64,000 bases of DNA from Spirochaetales bacterium (GTDB lineage Bacteria > Spirochaetota > Spirochaetia > SZUA-6 > DRHE01). The stretch spans positions 1 through 64,000 of the forward strand of contig JAUVWI010000005.1 in assembly GCA_030604195.1 (NCBI GenBank). Direction: 5' to 3'. The notes below the pieces were generated by a model. The model was not told the origin of the DNA and did not search any database. It worked only from the letters and a program-made list of their open reading frames with translations. The position numbers and the translations under genes are program-made. Numbering within the stretch: position 1 is the first letter of the stretch; the number at the start of each line of letters is the position of its first letter. Positions 33,651 through 42,484 of the stretch are shown piece by piece.

Positions 33651-34263
33651 CCAGTCCATTTATGAGAATCATGTAAAGAGCTATAAACCGGAAATGATGA
33701 TCTTTGAAGAGGGTGATCATGGTGAGGAGATGTATGTTATCATTGAAGGCGAGGTGGAAATAAGAAAACGTACTTCCTCAGCTTCAACAAAAACATTAAT
33801 TGTTTTTCGCAAGGGAGATATTTTTGGCGAGATGGCTTTAGTGGAAAAAAAACCGCGTTCGGCGTCAGCCGTTACCACAAAGCCGAGCAGGCTTCTGGTA
33901 ATGAATGAAGCCCTTCTGGAATCCATGATTAAAAAGAATCCTGACTTTGCCGGGAAGATGATCAGGATACTCTCTGAACGTCTGCGTAAAGCAAACTCCC
34001 TGATCCAATCCATAATGTGTACTAACCAGCAGAGCCAGGTTTTAAGCGGCTTGAAATCTTATGCCGGGGAGTATGGCACTTCAACCTTTAAGGGGTTAAG
34101 GGTCAATATCGCATCTTTTCTGGAGTGGGCCCGGGATCACCTGGGAATTACAGAAAAAGAGGTGAAATCCCATATACTGGTCTTCCTTAAAAACGGAACA
34201 GTAAAATATTCGGCAAAGGGTAATGAGGAAATATTGATCCCGGCGGAGCCCGGAAAGAGTTAA
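33640..34263 (+). CDS. Cyclic-nucleotide-binding-domain protein, Crp/Fnr-like
   Basis: 207 residues. The cNMP-binding beta-roll spans about residues 5-110 (MIFEEGDHGEEMYVIIEGEVEIRKR, FRKGDIFGEMALVEKKPRSASAVTT, with the phosphate-cassette pattern GEMAL....RSA). A long helix follows, then a C-terminal region (GLRVNIASFLEWARDHLGITEKEVKSHILVFLKNGTVKYS) that may be a winged helix, though not a clear HTH_Crp. It is a possible cAMP- or cGMP-responsive regulator translated from the aro operon. Confidence 0.75.
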   Translation: MRINQSIYENHVKSYKPEMMIFEEGDHGEEMYVIIEGEVEIRKRTSSASTKTLIVFRKGDIFGEMALVEKKPRSASAVTTKPSRLLVMNEALLESMIKKNPDFAGKMIRILSERLRKANSLIQSIMCTNQQSQVLSGLKSYAGEYGTSTFKGLRVNIASFLEWARDHLGITEKEVKSHILVFLKNGTVKYSAKGNEEILIPAEPGKS

Positions 34264-34289
34264 TCCCCGGCTTAGCAAATCCGCTCCGG

Positions 34290-36758
34290 TTACAATTTTT
34301 CCAGCAGCAGGGCAAGGTTGCGGTATTGTGAATTTACCATTTTACGCGCTTCCCCTTTCAGGAATCCCTGCGGCTCATCAGCTAAAGCCTCTAAACCGGC
34401 AAGACTCTCATTGAGCGCCAGATGGAACCCCTTTACACATTTGAACCAATAATTCCCTTTTCCATCAGTATAGAGGGCGAGAAAGCCGAGCTGCTTCTGT
34501 TTTTTTCGGCTGCGGCACAACTCGAGCAGGCTGCCTAACTCTTTCTTTGCCTTGAATTCCAGATCAGAGGGTGAAAAAGTGTTTTGTGAAAAGGAGTTTA
34601 ATATGCCTTTTTCAGGATGCAGATAAGGAAGAACCTGGATAATACTCTTCAACCGTACGCCGGAGAGGATTTCCAATCCATTGTAAAGTATTTTTCCACG
34701 CAGATTCCTGTAATCCGTTAGTAAAGCGGGATCAATATCTGAGATCAGGGGTTTAATTTCCTGCCAGGGAAGAACAACAGTTTTACGCTTCCCCTTTTCC
34801 AGAATTATCTTAAAAATACTGCTGCCTATCTTTATGCGGTTGGTGAAATCACGTTTTTTCTGAGCTCCTGCCGGTGAATAGCCTGCCACTGACAAACCGC
34901 GGTGAAGCAGCGGTGATATCCTGCGCAGCCAATCGAATCTAAGGGGAGAAACCGAGCGGGCGTAGGTGCGGGAGGTTTTTACTATTTCACCGGCGACAAT
35001 ATAATCGGGGTTTTCTTTAAACATTACCGAACCGGGATGGATCTGGATTTTTCCGGCTGTCAGGGTTTTATAGACCCCTCTTCCTGAGCGCGCACATACA
35101 AACTGGATCAGTCCCCTGGATACTGAGCAGAGGTAATCGGTAAAACCGCCCCCGGAAGCTATTATCATGCCCTGATCGCTGGCAATATCCTGCAGCTGCA
35201 ATTTTATGTTATAGATCTCGCTCAAGGTTTTATGATCCAAATAATATATGGTGCAGAACTCCTCCTTGTTCCTGCTTCCCGTGAATTTACGGAAGAGTTT
35301 CAGGTAGGAAACGAAATCGCCAAGAGGATCGCGGAAAACGTGATGGGCTTTCCGCGCTTCAATTTCTTCTCCGTGAGGGAGCAGAAAGGGTGACCTGGTG
35401 GAAAGAAAAGAAGCGGCGATCAACACCTCTTCCAAAACCCGGGGGTACTTTAAGATGGATTCAACCACCATCCTGGATAACCGGGGCAAAATGGGAAAGG
35501 GCACCATAAGTTTGCCGATTGCAGTGAGCTTCCGATTTTCATCTATGGCATCAAGTAAGCGCAGGGTCTCCACGGCGCTGATTATGCCTGCCCGGGAGGG
35601 GGGAGAGATGAAGTCGAAATTCTCAAAATCACTGATGCCGATCTCTGCCATACGCAGGATTACCTCGGAAAGGTCGGTTCGATAGATCTCTTCCAGGGTA
35701 AAGAGGGGTCGCCGTTCATAGTCCTTTTCCTGGTATAGCCGGTAACATTTTCCCGGTTGAGTGCGGCCGGCCCTGCCTTTACGCTGGTTCGCAGAGGCTT
35801 TGGATATGGGGACCTCGATTAAGGAAGAGGTGAAACTGCGCTGGTTGTAGAAATTTATCTTGGCCAGGCCGGGATCGATAACCGCAGTAACCCCATCTAT
35901 AGTAATACTGGTTTCAGCGATATTGGTGGCGACAATTATCTTCTGTTTACCGGGAAAAGTCTGAAAGACCTTTTCCTGTTCCTCTCTGGCAAGACGTGAA
36001 TAAAGGGGAATAATTTCCATTTTTTTTCTCGAGGGCAGATTACCCAGATTTGTGACGCAGCTTTTAATCATACCCTCACCCGGCAGAAAAATAAGAATAT
36101 CGCCCGGTTTTTCTTCGAGCCGGGTGCGGGAAACAAGATTTGAGATTTTTTGCAGTATGGCATCCAGGTTGTTTTCCGGCTGCGGGGGATCATAGATTAT
36201 TTCTACCGGATAGGCAGGCGCTTCAATTTTAACTATTGGGCATTGATCGAAATATTCCGAGAAAATTTCGGCGTTAATTGTAGCAGATGAAATGATTACC
36301 TTAAAATCAGGGCGGGAGTGCAATGCCCGTTTGAGCAGTCCCAGAATGAAGTCAATATTCAGGCTGCGCTCATGCGCTTCATCCACCATTATCAGGCTGT
36401 ATTGGGAAAGATCATAATCCCCTTTAATTTCCTGGAGCAGGATGCCGTCGGTCATGATTTTAATGCGTGTGCTGTTATCTGTTCGATCTTCAAAGCGCAT
36501 GGAATAGCCCACAGTATCCGGAATTGTTTTATCCATCTGCCGGGCTATAAATTCAGTAACCGACAGGGTGGCTATGCGCCGGGGCTGGGTAACGCCGATA
36601 ATTCCTTTTTCCCCATAACCTGCTTCATAGAGTATCTGGGGAATTTGAGTTGTCTTGCCGGAACCGGTGGGGCTCTCTACGACTATGACCTGGTTTGCTG
36701 CCAGGGCATCGATAATCAGTTGTTTATGTTCGTATATTGGCAGTTTAAAAGGGTGCAT
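34290..36758 (-). CDS. DEAH-box ATP-dependent RNA helicase (HrpA/HrpB family)
   Basis: 822 residues. Motif I ESPTGSGKTTQ near 28-38, Ia TQPRRIA, II VDEAHERS, III SATIN, IV LIFLPGEG, V TNIAETSITIDGV and VI QRKGRAGRTQPGKCYR are all intact. Helicase-associated and OB-like regions follow, and the last ~200 residues show no recognised domain. Length is closer to HrpB than to full-length HrpA. It probably remodels RNA or ribonucleoproteins. It lies 8 nt after hisS on the same strand. Confidence 0.85.
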   Translation of the reverse strand: MHPFKLPIYEHKQLIIDALAANQVIVVESPTGSGKTTQIPQILYEAGYGEKGIIGVTQPRRIATLSVTEFIARQMDKTIPDTVGYSMRFEDRTDNSTRIKIMTDGILLQEIKGDYDLSQYSLIMVDEAHERSLNIDFILGLLKRALHSRPDFKVIISSATINAEIFSEYFDQCPIVKIEAPAYPVEIIYDPPQPENNLDAILQKISNLVSRTRLEEKPGDILIFLPGEGMIKSCVTNLGNLPSRKKMEIIPLYSRLAREEQEKVFQTFPGKQKIIVATNIAETSITIDGVTAVIDPGLAKINFYNQRSFTSSLIEVPISKASANQRKGRAGRTQPGKCYRLYQEKDYERRPLFTLEEIYRTDLSEVILRMAEIGISDFENFDFISPPSRAGIISAVETLRLLDAIDENRKLTAIGKLMVPFPILPRLSRMVVESILKYPRVLEEVLIAASFLSTRSPFLLPHGEEIEARKAHHVFRDPLGDFVSYLKLFRKFTGSRNKEEFCTIYYLDHKTLSEIYNIKLQLQDIASDQGMIIASGGGFTDYLCSVSRGLIQFVCARSGRGVYKTLTAGKIQIHPGSVMFKENPDYIVAGEIVKTSRTYARSVSPLRFDWLRRISPLLHRGLSVAGYSPAGAQKKRDFTNRIKIGSSIFKIILEKGKRKTVVLPWQEIKPLISDIDPALLTDYRNLRGKILYNGLEILSGVRLKSIIQVLPYLHPEKGILNSFSQNTFSPSDLEFKAKKELGSLLELCRSRKKQKQLGFLALYTDGKGNYWFKCVKGFHLALNESLAGLEALADEPQGFLKGEARKMVNSQYRNLALLLEKL

Positions 36759-36766
36759 CTGGATGA

Positions 36767-38083
36767 TCAGCCGGGTAAAAGCTCGATCACTTTAGTTATT
36801 GCTTGTTCCGGTATTAAATTCTCATAGCTCTGCCTGTTTCTGAGATCCTTAATAGTAACGGAACCCTTCTCCATCTCCAGTTCACCGCAGATAAGGGCCA
36901 GGGGAATTGATTTTTTCTGGGCATAATTAAATTGATCTGAAAGTTTCTTTTTGAGCGGAAAAACCTCGGCGGCAATCCCCTGTTCGTGGAAGGCTGCGGC
37001 CAACTGGTGGTAGTAACTTAGAAGGCTCTGATCAAGAAAGAGAATCAGCAGAGGTGTGGAAACTGTTTCAGATATTTCTTTAGAGAGCTTAAGTTCCTCT
37101 AAAGCAGCGATCAGGCGGTCCAGGCCTATAGAGGAACCTACGCCGGGAAGTTTTGCCCTGGTATAGAGCGAAGCCAGGTTGTTATATCGCCCTCCTGAAC
37201 ATACGGAGCCTATCTGCGTCATATCGGTAAGAAAGGTTTCATATACTATTCCTGTATAATAGTCCAGTCCCCTGGTAATGGCAGGATCGAGTAAAAAAAA
37301 GTTATCTAAACCCATATCAGCGATACATTTCTGAATTTCCCGCAATCGGGTAACTTCCTGGCTATCGCTGCCAATCTGGTCCGTGATATTTTCAAGGGTC
37401 TCATCAAAATTTATTCCCGGCTGGATGAATGAGAGAATCCTTTCAATATGATCCCCGCAACCGCATTCATATAGAAGGCCGGCAACCTTTTCTTTTCCTA
37501 TTTTTTTTAACTTGTCTATTGCCCGCAGAATATCAGCAGACTTCTTTTCCAAACCAAAATCTTTAAGCAGATTGTTATAGAGTCCCCGGTGGAAAAAATG
37601 AATTTTATATTTTTCTATTCCCAAAGCAGCCATAGAGCGAAACATCAAGAGCAATATTTCAAAATCGGCGGAAGCGGAATCCACTCCGACAATATCAAAA
37701 TCGATCTGGGTAAATTCACGGTAACGACCCCTCTGCGTGTTCTCTCCCCGCCACACCTTGCCTATATGGTAACGTTTAAAGGGAAGGGCCAATTCATTCA
37801 GATGTTGAGCCATAAAGCGGGCAAAGGGGACTGTAAGGTCATACCTCAGAGCAATATCCCGCTGTCCATGATCATGGAAGCGGTAAACCTGTTTATCAGT
37901 TTCCCCGCCACCCTTGCCGAGCAGTATTTCAGCATATTCCAAAACCGGAGTGTCTATTGGCAGAAAACCGAAGAGGCGGAATATTTTTTCCAGTTTTCTT
38001 ATAATTTGACGGCGAAAAAGTTCAGTTTGCGGCAAAAAATCACGAAAACCTTTTAATAGACGCGGTTCAATTTGTTTTTCCAT
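36767..38083 (-). CDS. hisS: Histidyl-tRNA synthetase
   Basis: 438 residues of class II fold. Motif 1 region GFRDFLPQTELFRRQI near 11-26, the TPVLEY segment, motif 2 RYDLTVPFARF and GRYREFTQIDFDIVG, HisA motif GLDYYTGIVYE, HisB/motif 3 SGGRYNNL..PGVGSSIGLDRL and the C-terminal anticodon-binding domain are present. ATG 38083 has no ribosome-binding site and lies 8 nt after a candidate -10 box. It is transcribed together with the helicase gene. Confidence 0.95.
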   Translation of the reverse strand: MEKQIEPRLLKGFRDFLPQTELFRRQIIRKLEKIFRLFGFLPIDTPVLEYAEILLGKGGGETDKQVYRFHDHGQRDIALRYDLTVPFARFMAQHLNELALPFKRYHIGKVWRGENTQRGRYREFTQIDFDIVGVDSASADFEILLLMFRSMAALGIEKYKIHFFHRGLYNNLLKDFGLEKKSADILRAIDKLKKIGKEKVAGLLYECGCGDHIERILSFIQPGINFDETLENITDQIGSDSQEVTRLREIQKCIADMGLDNFFLLDPAITRGLDYYTGIVYETFLTDMTQIGSVCSGGRYNNLASLYTRAKLPGVGSSIGLDRLIAALEELKLSKEISETVSTPLLILFLDQSLLSYYHQLAAAFHEQGIAAEVFPLKKKLSDQFNYAQKKSIPLALICGELEMEKGSVTIKDLRNRQSYENLIPEQAITKVIELLPG

Positions 38084-38091
38084 TGGCCTGA

Positions 38092-38121
38092 ATTCTACTG
38101 TGTTGTAATAATGATTGTCAA
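38092..38121 (-). promoter_or_regulatory. Candidate hisS promoter giving a near-leaderless mRNA
   Basis: Minus strand: TTGACA (38121-38116), 18-bp spacer, TAGAAT (38097-38092), 8 bases before the hisS ATG. Confidence 0.55.
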
Positions 38122-38160
38122 GTCTGCTGCATTATGCAGGCAGCAAACCTGAAAAGAGGC

Positions 38161-38190
38161 TTGACTGGTATTGCCAAATCTATTTATTAT
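38161..38190 (+). promoter_or_regulatory. Candidate pcnB promoter
   Basis: TTGACT (38161-38166), 18-bp spacer, TATTAT (38185-38190). Transcription would begin near 38197, downstream of the earliest possible pcnB start (TTG 38171) and so against using it. Confidence 0.5.
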
Positions 38191-38201
38191 CTTAAAAAAG
38201 A

Positions 38202-38219
38202 ATGGTAGCAAGTTATTGA
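38202..38219 (+). other. Five-codon upstream ORF overlapping the pcnB start
   Basis: ATG GTA GCA AGT TAT TGA (M-V-A-S-Y-stop). Its TGA (38217-38219) overlaps the in-frame pcnB TTG at 38216-38218. With the promoter above, its ATG would be 5 nt from the mRNA 5' end. It may be chance. Confidence 0.3.
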
Positions 38220-39253
38220 GAATCCGCTATGGCCTATCTCCAGACGGCAAGATGGTTAAAAAGGCCGAAATATACACCCGCAATGAACATGGAATAGATC
38301 CGCAGGGTGTTGACTCCTCAGCTATAAAAATAATACGCCGCCTCAGGAAAGCTGGCTTTAAATCCTATATTGTGGGCGGCGCAGTTCGGGATCTACTCCT
38401 TGGCAGTCAACCAAAAGATTTTGACATAGCTACCGATGCCCGGCCCAGACAGATCCGCTCTCTTTTTATTAATTCCCGAATTATAGGCAGAAGATTCAGA
38501 ATAGTACATATCTATTACAATAGTGATCAGGTTATTGAAGTTTCCACCTTTCGTTCACTGGAAAAGGCAGCTTCCAATAATATCTATGGGATTATGGAGG
38601 AAGATGTGTGGCGGCGGGATTTTACTATTAATGCCTTGCTGTACTGTCCCTTTGAGCAAATAATTATTGATTATGTCGGCGGATTTGAAGATATTAAGCG
38701 CAGCCGTTTACGTACTCTTACGTCCGCAGAGAGATCATTTTCAGAAGACCCTGTGCGCATGATCAGGGCAATTAAATATTCTGTGCAAACCGGTATTTTG
38801 CTTCCTCAAAATTTGAGCAGTGCCATAAAAAAGCTTCATGGAAAAATTGGAGACTGCTCACGTGAGAGAATTACCGAGGAAATCTATAAAATACTCCAGA
38901 GCGGAGAATCATCATCTATTTTTTATCTGCTGCAGCGTGTCAAGCTTCTCAAAGTAATTCTGCCTGCTCTGGATGGATTCATTACTGATGGAGGAAAAGG
39001 CCGCCCGCCTTTACTTAAGGGACTGGAGAGGCTTGATAATAGAATCCGGAAGGAACCGGGGAAAAAACTGGAAAGAGGCCGGTTGCTGGCCTGCCTCATG
39101 GAAGACCTCTTTCTTAAGGGCCATCCATTTAAGCGACAGGGAATTACCCTGCGAGAAATCAGTGATTTTCTCAAAAGTTCAGCTAAACCGCTGCTGCCCT
39201 CTATTAAGGATATTAATTGTGCGGCTTCTCTTCTGGTAAAACTAAAGAAATAG
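38216..39253 (+). CDS. pcnB: Poly(A) polymerase / CCA-adding enzyme family (PcnB-like)
   Basis: 345 residues from TTG 38216. The nucleotidyltransferase head has VGGAVRDLLLG and the catalytic DFDIATDARPRQI, then RIVHIYY, EVSTFR, RRDFTINALLY and the RNA-binding SEDPVRMIRAIKYS. EHGIDPQGVDSSAIKIIRRLRKAGFKSYIVGG is characteristic of PcnB-type enzymes rather than CCA-only enzymes. The start is uncertain: TTG 38171 would lie upstream of the predicted transcription start, and ATG 38252 would cut conserved residues. PcnB adds poly(A) tails that promote mRNA decay. A CCA-adding role cannot be excluded; the two tRNA-specific features seen here lack encoded CCA. Confidence 0.85.
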   Translation: MRIRYGLSPDGKMVKKAEIYTRNEHGIDPQGVDSSAIKIIRRLRKAGFKSYIVGGAVRDLLLGSQPKDFDIATDARPRQIRSLFINSRIIGRRFRIVHIYYNSDQVIEVSTFRSLEKAASNNIYGIMEEDVWRRDFTINALLYCPFEQIIIDYVGGFEDIKRSRLRTLTSAERSFSEDPVRMIRAIKYSVQTGILLPQNLSSAIKKLHGKIGDCSRERITEEIYKILQSGESSSIFYLLQRVKLLKVILPALDGFITDGGKGRPPLLKGLERLDNRIRKEPGKKLERGRLLACLMEDLFLKGHPFKRQGITLREISDFLKSSAKPLLPSIKDINCAASLLVKLKK

Positions 39254-39280
39254 ACACCACCTTAAAAGGGGCAAGTAATT

Positions 39281-40456
39281 CTATTTTAATATTTTGAGGC
39301 GCTTCAAAAGAGACTCTACCTTTTCAGTGTAGACTGCCGGGTCGTATTCTCTGGCCTTAATAAGGTATTCTTCTGCTTCGCTGTATTTCTTTGCGGAAAA
39401 AGAATTTACCCCGAGAGCATAGTTGATTAAAGCAGGATCAATATCAAGATTGAGAGCTGCTTTATAGTGTTTTTCAGCCTGATCGTATTCTTTTTGCGCA
39501 TAATGGATCAAACCGAGGTAATAATATGGCTTATTGTTGTCCCGGTTCAGTTCCATGGCACCAAGAAAACTCGTCGCAGCCTGGCTATATTCCCCGGCGC
39601 TGTAATAATCCTTTCCCTCCTGGATAAGCGTATTAAAGGTTTTCAGGGAAAGGATAAAAACTTCAAAATCTTCTTTCAGCCCTGCGGCCGGGACCCAGGA
39701 GAAAGACTTGCGATTGACCATGGAGGTGTTGCTGTTTATAGCTGCTACAGCATCCCAGATGATGCGGTTATATTTTTTTTCGGGTGACTGGATAAGGAAG
39801 TGAACCAGCCCCCATGCCTGCGCGTAAAAACTTTCCAGGCGGAAAGAGGCTGCCTCTTGGCTCAACGAGGTCAGCTCGGTTATTCCTAATCTGTGAGAGC
39901 TTTTTTCACCTGCGATAATCTTCTGCAGGGTCTCTAGCCAGGCCAGGTTTGCCTTCCATACAAACCTGCGCTCGTCCGGGTTATAAGCGGCGTTTTCCAG
40001 GTAAGCGGCCAGGCCTGTGCGCAGCCACATGGGAGTGTCGGGCGCCAGGGCTTTCAGGTATTGCATAAACCCCTGGTGTAAAAGCGAAGTGTTGAATTTC
40101 TTTCCCGGGGTATCGAAACATACCAGTTCATTTTTCCTGGGATCGGAAAAAGAAACCATAACGAAATCCGCTTGAGTTTCCGCTACAATTTCTTCCAGAT
40201 AGCTATTAAAGGTTTGTTTATCCCTAAAAATACGTACATTCAGCGGGGAGGAAAGTCCGGCAAGATCCAGGTGCAGATGATCATTATAGAGCTTCAAAGC
40301 CGCTTCCATTTTCCATCCCAGCGCTTCAGCCCTGGCCTGGCTCTCATTAGAGATAATGCGGTAATGATCAGAGGTCCAGGTGAAATAATTTGTTTCCTGG
40401 CCATAGATGTTTGTCATTAAAGTAATGAGTAATAACTGCAGAAAAATCCTCTTCAT
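39281..40456 (-). CDS. Exported TPR protein with a peptidase-like (DUF1570-type) N-terminal region
   Basis: 391 residues. Signal peptide ~1-19 (...MTNIYGQE). Residues ~25-260 have the layout of a gluzincin-like domain without the zinc motif (HQGFMQYLKA where HExxH would lie; WLRTGLAAYLENA). TPR repeats occupy ~270-385 (AATSFLGAMELNRDNNKPYYYLGLIHYAQKEYDQAEKHY). It is probably a periplasmic assembly or scaffolding factor. AGGGG precedes the ATG. Confidence 0.65.
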   Translation of the reverse strand: MKRIFLQLLLITLMTNIYGQETNYFTWTSDHYRIISNESQARAEALGWKMEAALKLYNDHLHLDLAGLSSPLNVRIFRDKQTFNSYLEEIVAETQADFVMVSFSDPRKNELVCFDTPGKKFNTSLLHQGFMQYLKALAPDTPMWLRTGLAAYLENAAYNPDERRFVWKANLAWLETLQKIIAGEKSSHRLGITELTSLSQEAASFRLESFYAQAWGLVHFLIQSPEKKYNRIIWDAVAAINSNTSMVNRKSFSWVPAAGLKEDFEVFILSLKTFNTLIQEGKDYYSAGEYSQAATSFLGAMELNRDNNKPYYYLGLIHYAQKEYDQAEKHYKAALNLDIDPALINYALGVNSFSAKKYSEAEEYLIKAREYDPAVYTEKVESLLKRLKILK

Positions 40457-40471
40457 AGTTGCCCCTATTGA

Positions 40472-40500
40472 ATGATAATAGGCCTTTCTATTCCTGTCAA
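40472..40500 (-). promoter_or_regulatory. Candidate promoter of the TPR-protein gene
   Basis: Minus strand: TTGACA (40500-40495), 17-bp spacer, TATCAT (40477-40472). The -35 box overlaps the end of perM. Confidence 0.6.
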
Positions 40501-41552
40501 ACAGAATTAGCTGTAGTTTTTTCTTTTTTCGGTGTCTTTTCCATCAGGCGCGAAAAACTCTGCAGCGCGGGTATATTGGCCATAACAATCTTAATTGAGG
40601 TTGTCATAGGAACGGCCAGGAGCACACCCGGTGCGCCCCACAGCCAGCCCCAGAAAAGAAGGGCAAAAAAGACCACGGTCAAGGTCACCTTAAGCCTTTG
40701 GCCCACTATCCTGGGTTCAAGCAGATTACCGATCAGGTTTTGAAAGATAATCAGGGTAATTAGAATCCACAGGGAGCGGGAATAACTGCCATACTGGATC
40801 AGGGCAATAAGGGGAGGGAAGAGCACGGCTACGGCTGAGCCTAAATTCGGGATAAAATTAAAGAGGAAAGTGATGCAGCCAAGTATGATTGCGAATTCCA
40901 CGTTAAAAAAGAAGAGTATAATTGTAGTGCAGGAGCCGATTAAAAGGCTCATTAAAGTCTTGACACCCAGGTATCTTCTCAATCCCTCATCAATATGCTT
41001 TAATACTATGGCTATTTTCTTTCCTTTTTCTCTGGTAAAGCTGCGCATAATTTTACGGGTAATGCGGTATTTACCGTAGAGGATGAGCAGGGCGTAAACA
41101 AAGACAACCAGGAATTTCAGCAATATATTGACTATGGAACCGGCCATGGAAAGTACGATTGAAGCAATGGGAATACGTTTCAGCTCATTAAGCAGATCTG
41201 TTTTAAAGATCTCATCAGAGTAGATTTGGATTTTTGAGATAGTCTCCGTGAGCATGGCAGTAAGCTTTATTTGATAGCTCGGGAACTTGCGGGCAAAATC
41301 CAATAAACTGGAATAGATTATTATACCGAAGACCGTAAAAATACCGAGAAAAATAAAAGCGGTGATCAGTACGGAAAGCCAGAGAGGTACCCCCATTTTT
41401 TTTAAAAGAGCCACCGGCGGGTCCATGACATAGGCTAAAAGCAGGGAAATCAGAATTGAGATAATAACCGGCTGGGCCAGTCTTAAGATTATACCGGTTA
41501 TAAAGAGTGTTATAAGAAAGAGAAAGATGTTGGTAAGATTATTTTTTTCCAT
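40497..41552 (-). CDS. AI-2E family transporter (PerM/YdiK family)
   Basis: 351 residues with about eight membrane segments. Family pattern: N-terminal paired helices (IIISLLLAYVMDPPVALLKKMGVPLWLSVLI), a long amphipathic loop, and GLRRYLGVKTLMSLLIGSC plus LFNFIPNLGSAVAVLFPPLIAL and NLLEPRIVGQRLKVTLTVVFFALLFWGWLWGAPGVLLAVPMT. Members export autoinducer-2, Na+ or other small molecules; the substrate here is unknown. ATG 41552 has GGGAAG and overlaps the upstream P-loop gene by 14 nt. Confidence 0.9.
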   Translation of the reverse strand: MEKNNLTNIFLFLITLFITGIILRLAQPVIISILISLLLAYVMDPPVALLKKMGVPLWLSVLITAFIFLGIFTVFGIIIYSSLLDFARKFPSYQIKLTAMLTETISKIQIYSDEIFKTDLLNELKRIPIASIVLSMAGSIVNILLKFLVVFVYALLILYGKYRITRKIMRSFTREKGKKIAIVLKHIDEGLRRYLGVKTLMSLLIGSCTTIILFFFNVEFAIILGCITFLFNFIPNLGSAVAVLFPPLIALIQYGSYSRSLWILITLIIFQNLIGNLLEPRIVGQRLKVTLTVVFFALLFWGWLWGAPGVLLAVPMTTSIKIVMANIPALQSFSRLMEKTPKKEKTTANSV

Positions 41553-42426
41553 TTATCTTCCCGGTTACATTACCCACAGTTATATTTACTTCTTTAAGAA
41601 TAAGCCCGGTATAGCGTTCTATACTCCTTAAAATATACTCCTGAAGCTGAAAGAGAATATCGGAAATCTGGGCGCCGAACCGGACCCTGATAATTACCTC
41701 TAAGGAATACATATTACGGTCACTGGAAACAATTATTTTATCAACCAGCAGATTGGCATCATACTCTTTAACACAGTGCATGACCATCTGGCTTATAGCC
41801 GTTTCCGATATTGTGACCTTACCCCGTTTACTGTACTCCGGGCGTACCACTGTTTTTTCAAACATCTTTGCTTTTTTACCGAACTGCAGACTTTTTTTAA
41901 GGAATACTTTTATCGAGTCAAAGAAAATATGGGGGTAGTTGCGCTTCACTTCAATGGCGGGGACCGGGATAATATGCTTCCCTTCCGAGTTTCTTGATCT
42001 GGTGGCTGCTGCAATTTCATCCTGGCTGGCTATATCTTCTATGGTGATAATTTTAGCCGGGTATGGCAAATCAATCTGACCGGCGATTTTTTTGGCCATT
42101 TTGTCTGAGGTGCCTATTATGAGTATTCTCTTGAACTTCTCTTTCTTCAGCGCCCGCTTTACATCCGATACATGTTCAGGGTCGGTAAAGAGAGCTGTCC
42201 TGATTGCAGGGAGGATTCCCTTTTCTCTCTTTGCAGTCCGGCCGGCCAATATCTTATTATCACGGATCAGCAGTCCGTCATCAATAATCAAGTCAATTCC
42301 ATGTTTTTCAGCGATAAGTCTGGCGCGGAAACTTTTACCGGTTCCGCTTTTTCCAACCAGGGCAAAAACCTGAATTCCTTTAAATACCCAGATCAGATGA
42401 TGCGCCAGAGACTTTGGAGTATACAT
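41539..42426 (-). CDS. P-loop NTPase fused to an Asp23/YqhY-like domain
   Basis: 295 residues from ATG 42426, where the protein-like part begins; upstream codons to 42519 cross the candidate promoter. Walker A is GKSGTGKS near residue 24, LIIDDGLLIRD follows, and RILIIGTSDKMAKKIA resembles HPr-kinase/adenylate-kinase-like ATPases. Residues ~205-290 (VTISETAISQMVMHCVKEYDANLL..VIIRVRFGAQI...EYILRSIERYTGLILKEVNI) match the Asp23/Gls24/YqhY fold. This combination is unusual. It is co-transcribed with the PerM gene. Function unknown; a membrane- or envelope-linked kinase or regulator is possible. Confidence 0.7.
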   Translation of the reverse strand: MYTPKSLAHHLIWVFKGIQVFALVGKSGTGKSFRARLIAEKHGIDLIIDDGLLIRDNKILAGRTAKREKGILPAIRTALFTDPEHVSDVKRALKKEKFKRILIIGTSDKMAKKIAGQIDLPYPAKIITIEDIASQDEIAAATRSRNSEGKHIIPVPAIEVKRNYPHIFFDSIKVFLKKSLQFGKKAKMFEKTVVRPEYSKRGKVTISETAISQMVMHCVKEYDANLLVDKIIVSSDRNMYSLEVIIRVRFGAQISDILFQLQEYILRSIERYTGLILKEVNITVGNVTGKINGKK

Positions 42427-42436
42427 ATTGAAACTA

Positions 42437-42465
42437 ATACTTGACTTTCTCCTGCTGATTGTCAA
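42437..42465 (-). promoter_or_regulatory. Candidate promoter of the P-loop/Asp23 gene
   Basis: Minus strand: TTGACA (42465-42460), 17-bp spacer, weak AAGTAT (42442-42437), 10 bases before the ATG. There is no ribosome-binding site at normal distance. Confidence 0.35.
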
Positions 42466-42484
42466 GGCCGGCACAGCGGTTATC

